From Patagioenas fasciata (Eukaryota > Chordata > Aves > Columbiformes > Columbidae): 64,000 bases of DNA. Shown piece after piece: positions 53,601 to 62,600 of this stretch. The notes under the pieces were generated by a model, which did no database searches, was not told where the DNA came from, and was given only the letters and a program-made list of their open reading frames with translations. How positions within the stretch are numbered: position 1 is the first letter of the stretch; each line of letters starts with the position of its first letter. Made by a program: the position numbers and the translations under genes. Location: the NCBI RefSeq assembly GCF_037038585.1, contig NC_092523.1, positions 46,455,501 to 46,519,500 on the forward strand. Reading direction: 5' to 3'.

Positions 53601-56600
53601 GGGAGGAAAAAGAAAAAAATCAAAAAAAAGACCCAAGCCTAATCATAACCAAAACTACCCTCTGCAATAAGATGTGAGGAAAAGAGAGATTGCCCTCTAG
53701 TGTTTATTTCCAGGGAACAGCATAAATACTGTGAAAGGTCTTCTTAAACTGTAGCATAAAGGCCCAGTAAACATCTGCAGAGCTGAATGGTTAAGTGGTC
53801 TTGGCTGCATGAGCACACTCACGGCAGTGAGAAATTAGTATGTGAAAGGCACTTTAATGACAAACACAGAGCCCTGACTTGGCTTCTTCCCCCCACATCT
53901 ACTGACTTCCTTGGACTGGTTTGGATTTAACGCTATGTATCACAAAACTGATTTATTGAGATGTAAATTACACACGCTTACTTTCAGAAGACTGCTGAAA
54001 ACATAACTTTTCCTAAACGAAGGAGAAATCATTAACAGTAACTTCTGCAAAATCCGTCAGAGCTCTGTTGACCTACTGGCAATATGAGCAATGTTGGTGG
54101 CAGCAGGTGTTAAATGTTTTGGTCATTATTGAAACCATGAATTATCAGATTATTATTGTGCATTATTATGCAATGCATTATCTACATGCATTGAAAACAG
54201 ATACAGACTGTCTAAATAACAGAAACCTCATCCCGTCATGTTTCTTTAGCTTAAGGAATCAACAGGTTATTACTAAGCTATCAGACAGAAAATGCATTTT
54301 TCTGCAGCCCAAAAGCTTTCATGGCATTTCCCCTTCATGCATTTGGACCTAAATATAGTAAAGAGCTAATTATCAAGGGGAAAAAAAAAAAAAAGGCAGC
54401 AACACTCTCCAACAAATTTCCCCACCTCCTTCTATCCCAAACAGATGTGCTGGACCACAAGCCCACTTCAGTTAGTTAGTCTTCTACTTTTCCTCTCCAA
54501 ATATAAAATTAAAGCCCACACATCATTTTGGTTTTGAGTGGTTTTAGGAGCTTATCATACAGGCTGACATGTAACATGATTTTATTTTAAAAAATTCATT
54601 AATTAAATGCCTAAAACTTTGAATTTGCAAACAAACCCCCTAGTTTTAAGGCACCACAATTAATTCTTTAGTAGACCTGAAGGTCAATAAATTATTGTTA
54701 TATTAACAAAAAGACAATCATGCATGGTTCAGAAGTATGCATGCAGATCAATGGGGACGAGGTAACAAAGCATTATTGGGTGTCAACCTTCTACATATTT
54801 TAGTAGTAATTCAAGTCAGTGCCAATCAGCTTTAAGCCAAAGTGATTTTAGACACACTTCTATGATCTTTATTTATACACACACACGAGTATGAGTTATG
54901 CGTTTACAATGTACATATGCTTGTCTCTAAAATTAGCTACTCCTGCTCCTTAACCTACTCAAGCTTTTTTTTTTTTTAAACCAGACTGCAATTTCTCACA
55001 GAAAAAACCTTAAAGAACCACCAAACATTTTAATTTTTAAAAAAGTAGCATTCTGTTTTGTTTTTTTTTTTTTCTTTCATTCTTTTATGAAACAAGGTCT
55101 TCTGGATTCAGTTACAGGGGATTTTAAGTTTCATAATACAGCTTAACAAAATCATCAGGAGATATATCAGAATAGGAATAAAATTAGCAGTTTTAAGTTT
55201 CCAAACTGAACAGAGTGTCTCGTTACTATAAACCCTCTCATTTGATTTCCCATTGAACACACAGCGAAGAGCAAGTGCAGTTTGTTCAGGGCTAGTAGCC
55301 TTCTAATAGGTGAAAAGAACTGTTCTGACCCTGTTTCTTTCAATCCCAAATGTGCCTATACCTCTAAGTCAGCAGTGTTCAGGAACTCAGAAAAGCAGAA
55401 CAGATCTTCCAGGATCATGCTCTGAATCAGCAACAGTCACTGTAAGTAAGAGAAAAAAAGCTCTGCAGCCCTAGGGAACTAACTCAGGAGAGGAGCTTTT
55501 CAGATTATGTTGTGCTAGTTCACCCACCTGGACTGGAGGTTGTCCCCAGGGGCCTCCTTCCCAGGATCAACTTGGGAGCAGGAACATGCTCCATGAAAGC
55601 CACCCTTCCCTCCTGCACCCCTTCCACTGCCCTTCAGCCCTTTCCTCCATCACTTAAAGGAAGTTCAGCCCTTCTCATCACATCACAGAATCGCAAAATG
55701 TTAGGGATTGGAAGGGACCTCAAAAGGCCATCTAGTCCAATCCCCCCGCCAGAGCAGGAAATGGCACAGGACAAGATTCCTCCCTCTCATCCCAAGGAAA
55801 AGACTAATAAACCACAGCCAAAAACCACTCATCCTATGCAAAACATGTTCCCTGACGCTTTTTAAAAACAAATCGGTCAAAAGCAGGCTACATTACTCTT
55901 CCCCTGTGGTACTTCTCAGCAGGCGGAAGGACCTCCCTACATGAAAGTCTAATTCAGTAGGTCTGAACACAAGACAACACACCTAAGTTTTTGAAAGGAC
56001 TGACAGCTCAACACTTTTGCGGAGATCAGGTCACACAGCAGGAGAGGACTGCGACACACCTTCATCCCTACCAAAGAAAATGACATAAAATCCGTGACCG
56101 AACAGTAGGCAACTCTGATCTAACTGAAGACTTACGAAACAGCATCCACAATATGCATAGTCTTTTCCATTACAATCACACACAAAAGCCAATAAAATCT
56201 TTAAAAAAAAAATCTGATGATATAAAAGGGAACAGAAAAATAATCTTAAAAAAAAAAAAAAGGAAACAAAAACATCCAAGGGCTAAAAATTTCTTCACCT
56301 CATCTGCTTATTAAGTTAACAAAGAAAACCCCCAGTTGACCAGAAAGAAAAACTGCAATAGGGAGAACACACTTTGCAGAAGAGCAACATTAAGGTGGAA
56401 AAATATCAAGAGGTGCATATTGCCCCCTCAAAAGAAAAAAGTAGAAGCAGTTTTTGCAACACATACAATAGTAGGAAACCTCATCTTTGGCCCACTACAA
56501 ACATATATGCTGATGTCACAGTTACCTACCAGTCTGGTACTGCATGCCAGTCAGTGAATATTCCACCTGTACATTGAGCACCACATTCAATGAGATGACC

Positions 56601-59600
56601 TGCAAGGCTGGGAAAATGGAATTCAAATAATTAAATATTCTGTAAAATCAAGCTTCACAAATCCAGCTTTAAAATGTAATAGTACAGTGGAAATAAAGCT
56701 AAATAACAGAACATGCTAATTTTCCCCCCACAGGCATCTAATACATTTATAAATTTTGCATTAAACATAACAAGGGATTCTGAAAGATTAATATAAGAAG
56801 AGTTGGAAGGAATCACTTATACATGAAAAATGAAGTTAATTTCCCGAAAAAAAATAAACACCTAAAAGATTATCTGACACCAAAACCAAAGTTTCATTGG
56901 TCATTTAAGAATTCTTGATGTAAATTTAGTATCTTAACAGTCTGCACTATGTATAACTATATACGCAAAGCCCATTTTTAATTCGGGAGACACAAGATCT
57001 CACTTCCAATGAGAAAGAAAGAATGTATTATGATTATGTATTATGATTTTCAAATCTTTGATTGTGATAGTCCATAAACACTCAATAGTTACAGGGAAAA
57101 TCATCATCTATCATCCCCAGTTTGGTGGAGCCAGAGTTTCTCTCTGCATTTCTATTCGAACAACAGGAGGTCCAAGCACACTATTACTAGGTGTACTTGG
57201 ATTACCTAAGCAGTCACTCATTTTTATGAACTCCAACACAGCCTGATCTTGCAGAAAGTTGAATTAGGTGACAGAATTTTACCCAATGTTTTCCGTGTCA
57301 GATTCTTAACTGTAGGACTTACAACTAGGGTTTGAAAATGGGAGTACTGACATGGAGCTTCTGTAAAACCACACAAGGATGCTGACTTCTGACTGACTCT
57401 CCTGCACATCTTTGAGGATAAAACCTGCCACCATCTCAACCATGAATACAGTGACGGCCAAACAGAGAAAGCTGGGAATCACTGGTCTGTACTGTAAGAT
57501 TTCATCTCTTGACATAAAATGGATAGGAAGAGAAAGTTAAGCTGATAAATAAAATCACTCACTCCCTTCCTCATTTTGTTATTTTACATTGGGTCTATAA
57601 TGAAGTTTCTGTAATTTCCATTCCGAATAAGAGAATATTAAGTGAGCCTTAAAAAAAAACCCAAAACCTAACAAAAATCTTCAAATAAATGAATTCAATA
57701 ATAATATGCAAAATCACCACTTCAAAAGTTCTGTTATCCTGACACTGTATGATATGACACATAAATTCACTCATTTCTTCTTATATCATTTACCTTCCTG
57801 CAGCTAGCAAGTCAAATTCATCCCTATTCCAGCCAAACTAGAAGAAAAATACAAATACGTTACATATATTAAAGTTTCACACAGTACAGAAAACTGCACA
57901 TGGTATGTTCATTATTTTGAGTAACAATTCATTGGATGTTTTTACTTAACTGCAGAAGTCTAAAGAACAATAACTGGCAGAAGCTGTACATTGATTTGAG
58001 TTGCTATACAGTAAGTTAGTGTAAGAGCTCTGATGTATTTCAGTTTTTCTCTTATTAATACACCCAAACATAAATTCTCAGTCATACTGTCTTCAAAAAA
58101 AAATGGAAGTGCAATATTCACTTTATTCAAAATTTGCATATCCCAGAGGTTTAAAATCTAGCACTTGTTTTGTGTCACATAAACAAACCACTACACTTTT
58201 TCAACTTTTGAAAGTTATTACTTCCTGGAGTATTACCAGTCATCCTTAAAAACTGGAACTATGTTTTCTGTTTAACTAGCAATTATATTTCCCAAGTTCA
58301 ACACAATGCAAGTAACATATATACATTGCTTCTTATTTAGAACCTCACAGAGATCTTCCTAAAACTTTTCAATAAATTGGATAATGCCTCTCTGGAGTAA
58401 ATAATACCCACTGAGAACTACTTTGAGAATGTAAGCAGCTAGGAATAAAATAACAAGTCATAATGGCAGTTATAAATGGGAAAGTTTAACTCTAGATTAG
58501 GTAATGTTTGACATGCGTGAAGTCAGATGAGCATGAAGTTTTAGAAAGGATGTTTGTAACAAGCCACTAACACTTTTAAAATATGCACCAAAAGAAAGCT
58601 TCCATATTTCACAGTGTGTGGTCATTCACAAAAAGGTATAACATATTCAAAATACTCCAGAAAACCACATATCCTGCTTGTATAACTTGTTGAAATTCAA
58701 GGAATTTGAGAAATGTTGTACTGAAACTCAACTACTTAGAATAAAACTGCTTACCCATTCAAAAGCACCAGTGTTTTAGACCACCTCATGTGCCTTCCCT
58801 CTCCGCCTCCCAAAACCAAAGTGAGTTCTACTATCACCACCTTGTGGTAAAGAAAGATAGACCTGTTCCTTAACCTTACACACCAGATTTTAAAGAGAAG
58901 GGGAAAAAAAAACCACAACAACTAAGACTGAAATACTGGTGAAACACAGTAAGACTTCCTTAACTTCACCAAAACACTTTCCAGCTTCATGATACGCAAG
59001 TTCATAAACAATCCTGCTGTAAGTGTAGGAAAAGTGGAAGCTGGCAACTTTTCATGCATCTAAGGAAAAAAAACCACTTAAGGCGCTCATTATTTTTAAA
59101 TTAGTAACTACATTTTCATAAGGGAAAAAAAAATGACATACAATGGTTACTGAATATTCATTCCCATATGTTCATTATCATACAGAAATTCATTTGTACT
59201 TACAGAATGAATGAGTGGTCCTAAGACAATCCCACTGTCAACGCATCTACCTGTCACAACAATATCAGCTCCAAGGTCAAGAGCTCTGCTTATTGGTCTT
59301 GCACTAAAGATGACAAAACAAAACAGAAAACCTTTTACCTTTTTAAGCATCATCTAAAACAACCCATAAAAGTCAGTTCCCTGAAACACACAGGATAAAA
59401 ATAACTTTAAAATCCTGTAGGAAACCAATTATATCAACTTTAACAACCAATTTGTTATTTTGTATATACAACAGTAGTATTTTAAAAAGCAAACATCAGA
59501 ACACCCTATCAAATTCAGGTACCTAAATCACATAGTTGAAACAGTTGTCTTGATGGTCACAGAAACTGTCTTGAACATAGTGCAAAGAGGGTCACTTCTA

Positions 59601-62600
59601 TTGCCAGTAACAGAAATTAGTGTTTTTCAGAGATTCATTATTCTTATTTATTTGCAGATGAGTCTATAAAGACCAATATTCTTCACAGAGAAAACTTGGT
59701 GGCTCTGCCCTCCAATTTTTAATCTTTCAGGTCAAATTCTGTAAGTGTTTTTAGAACTTGCAATATCAACCAACTTCAAGAAGAGCGCCGTGCAGTCATT
59801 ATTTTCAGAGACTCAGGCAACAGATTTTCCAGGTTTGTTAGGTAAGAGTCAGCCCAGGCAAAATTAGTTGAACCACTTGAGTTCCCATGCATCTGTTGGA
59901 TTCTTTTCCATGAAAAAAACAGCTTGAAAACACAAACCATGTAAACCATGTGCCTTGAAGAACAAAACCAAGAGCAGTGTTTTACTATAGTTTCTATGGA
60001 CTTTGCCCTGGTTTTGTCAAGAGGTAAGTTAGAATAAACAGAAGTTCTCTTAGTGATTTAAACAGAAAAAGTATGTGGTTTTTTTTCCCCACTATTACAT
60101 GAACCAAAGGATACTATCTAGAACAACAAGCAGATAAACAGCATATAGAAACAACTTACACCTTTGGGCACAGTGTTAACTAACAGTCACCAGTAAAAAG
60201 CACGAATGGGGCTTCTGCATACATACATACAGGATACTGATAGAAAAACTGTGTAACTACCTTTAAAAAGCAGTAAATAAAGCCATCTGGCTCTTGTTGT
60301 TAAAAATGTACATGCACTCAATCTACAGAACTCCTAATAGCCCAAATCAGAAACAGAAGAAACAATACCCCAGTGCCAATTTCTAAGATGTTTACAAACT
60401 TGAATCAAACTGTAAACATCAGATTTATGGAATTAAAAGTGAGCTATCAGCAGAACCTACAGATTTTACCCAATACACTCTGATGTTGACTTCTTTTATA
60501 TGTACAGATTGATCATTTAATTTATGAATAAGCATCCACTGCTGATGGTGTCAAAGAAAAACATAACTTATGAAAATGACTAGTTTAAGAGGCTGGTATT
60601 AGTTTTACATTTCAGTGCAACTGACTTTAAGGAGGCATAAATAAATACCACTTTTATTAGAAAACCAAGAGCAACAGTTCACTGTTCTAACATCCATTAA
60701 TGAAGCAGAGACGGATGTAACAGATTTTTAAAATGTCTCATCCTCATACGAGTCTGCTTTTGTGCTCATTGGTTCGATTTGCATTGCTTTTTAAATTCAT
60801 TAATAAATCATGAATCACCAGAATTGGAATGAACATTTTCTCACCCAAGTCACAAACATTATTTCTTAGATTTCATTTACAGTTACTCATGATGTGCAGA
60901 TGTTGCAAGTCGAAGTTTAACAAACAGAAAATCTAGCAACAACAGAAAACACTGAAGACAAATTTTAAAAGACTCATCTATTAAAACGCTCTTGTTTTAT
61001 AGAGAAAAATACATGCTGTGTTGAGTACAGCCAGATCCTTTTTCTGCCAGAGATACATTTTTGGAAAGTGCAACAATAATGATAAGAGAGAGAGCACAGC
61101 AGTTTTTTCCATAAAGGTAAGAAAGGGGAGACTGCGTGCATAAACTTTAGACATACACCAAACAGAAAAACAGGAGGGATTATATATATATGACATGGAG
61201 GATGGAAAAGCAAAACCAGGATCACCATGACCATCAACTGGAAGCGATACTGTCTTTTGGGAACAGCTGACCATTGTCCCATTTCTCAGTCCTTCCCCTT
61301 TGATGGACTTGATGGACATTGATCTACCTGAAGAAGTTGATCGTGACAACGAAAATGCAATGGTTCACATATAGGTAGCTAGAACGCCTGCATTTTGAGA
61401 TTTATGGGAGGCCTTTAATATCATGAAGGAGGCAAGGGAGATCTTTTAAAACAGTGATCCATGCTGGAAAGCCAGTTTCCAAAATCCCAGTGCTACAAAG
61501 CCTGGCACACAATCCAGTGCAGCCTCATGGAACCTCCTACCACACTGAGAGCACATCCCAGCACTTTAATTCCTTGGTTCTATCGCTCCAGGGGCAACAT
61601 CCTAAACAACTGCACCATGCAGCAACAGGATAGTCTGCATATGAAAACAGATTTTTGGAATTGTTATAACTAAAACTATTTTGGCTTGAACTAAAACCTG
61701 AGGATTCACAGGAGTTATAATGCTAAGGAGTCACAACTGGCAAGGCTCTAAATTAAAAGTTTATTTACAAGTTACAAACATTTTTCTCCTGGTTGCCTGA
61801 ATGACGTGAAGGTGAACCTCACATACTACACGGTTCTACTTGCAAAACAACACAATGTCAGGAAGACAACATGTTAAAATTATTTTTCCATAATTAAAAC
61901 AACTTGCTAAAATAACTCACCCAAGATACACATTCATGCTATGAATATTCTCTGGAAATTGTTTGCCACTTTCTAAATCAGTGATACCAGCTCCTTTCAG
62001 GTTCTCTTTCTGTTAGAAACCAAAGAAAACACCAAATCTGTGAGTATTTTATAGTATCTACCGTAAGCCTTTTATTAGTATCAGACAATAAATCTCCTTC
62101 ACAGCAACTCTAATAAAAGTATAATCATTAAAATTAGCAACAATACAAATCAGTTGAATGGCTAAAAGCCCTAGACACACTTTTAGCCATAGTTTTCCAG
62201 CACACAGAAAAGTAAGTCAGTCTTTGAAGAATGCTAGTCCATTCACAGATGGCCAACAACAATGTAGTATATTCTCTAAGCTTTTTAAACTGTCTATAAC
62301 TACTGTAGGACTGAATAAACCAAACCCTGCAAACAGAAATGTGTCTGTCATAACCACCATGGTGGCAGTGGCCAGAAAGCAAGGCTAATTCTGTAGTTCC
62401 AGGTGATACTTAGAAAACATTGCATATGTATGAGAGGTAGGTGGGGGTGGGTGGTTTTGACCATGCATCAGGCAGCTTGGGAAACCAGTGGATCCAGGGG
62501 CCTGTGACTGTATAGAACAAATGCCTAATGCTAGTTACAGGAGGAATCTATCATATAGTGTGGAAAAAAGTCCTTCCTCTTTCAATTAATTTGGTATTCT

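Larger units (their letters stand above)
49712..56529 (-). other. intron between exons 6 and 5
   Basis: This 6.8 kb intron contains a possible decayed LINE reverse-transcriptase remnant (50628-50867), a possible MIR-like SINE core (51195-51290), an imperfect 30-bp duplication (52029-52091) and a short CR1 3' end (55684-55760). Confidence 0.7.

Noticed and set aside
55512..55865. 117-codon plus-strand ORF
   Set aside because: Its second half reads the CR1 fragment antisense; no protein family resemblance.
56031..56279. 82-codon minus ORF rich in Phe/Leu
   Set aside because: Low-complexity translation of A/T-rich intron adjacent to exon 5; no homology seen.
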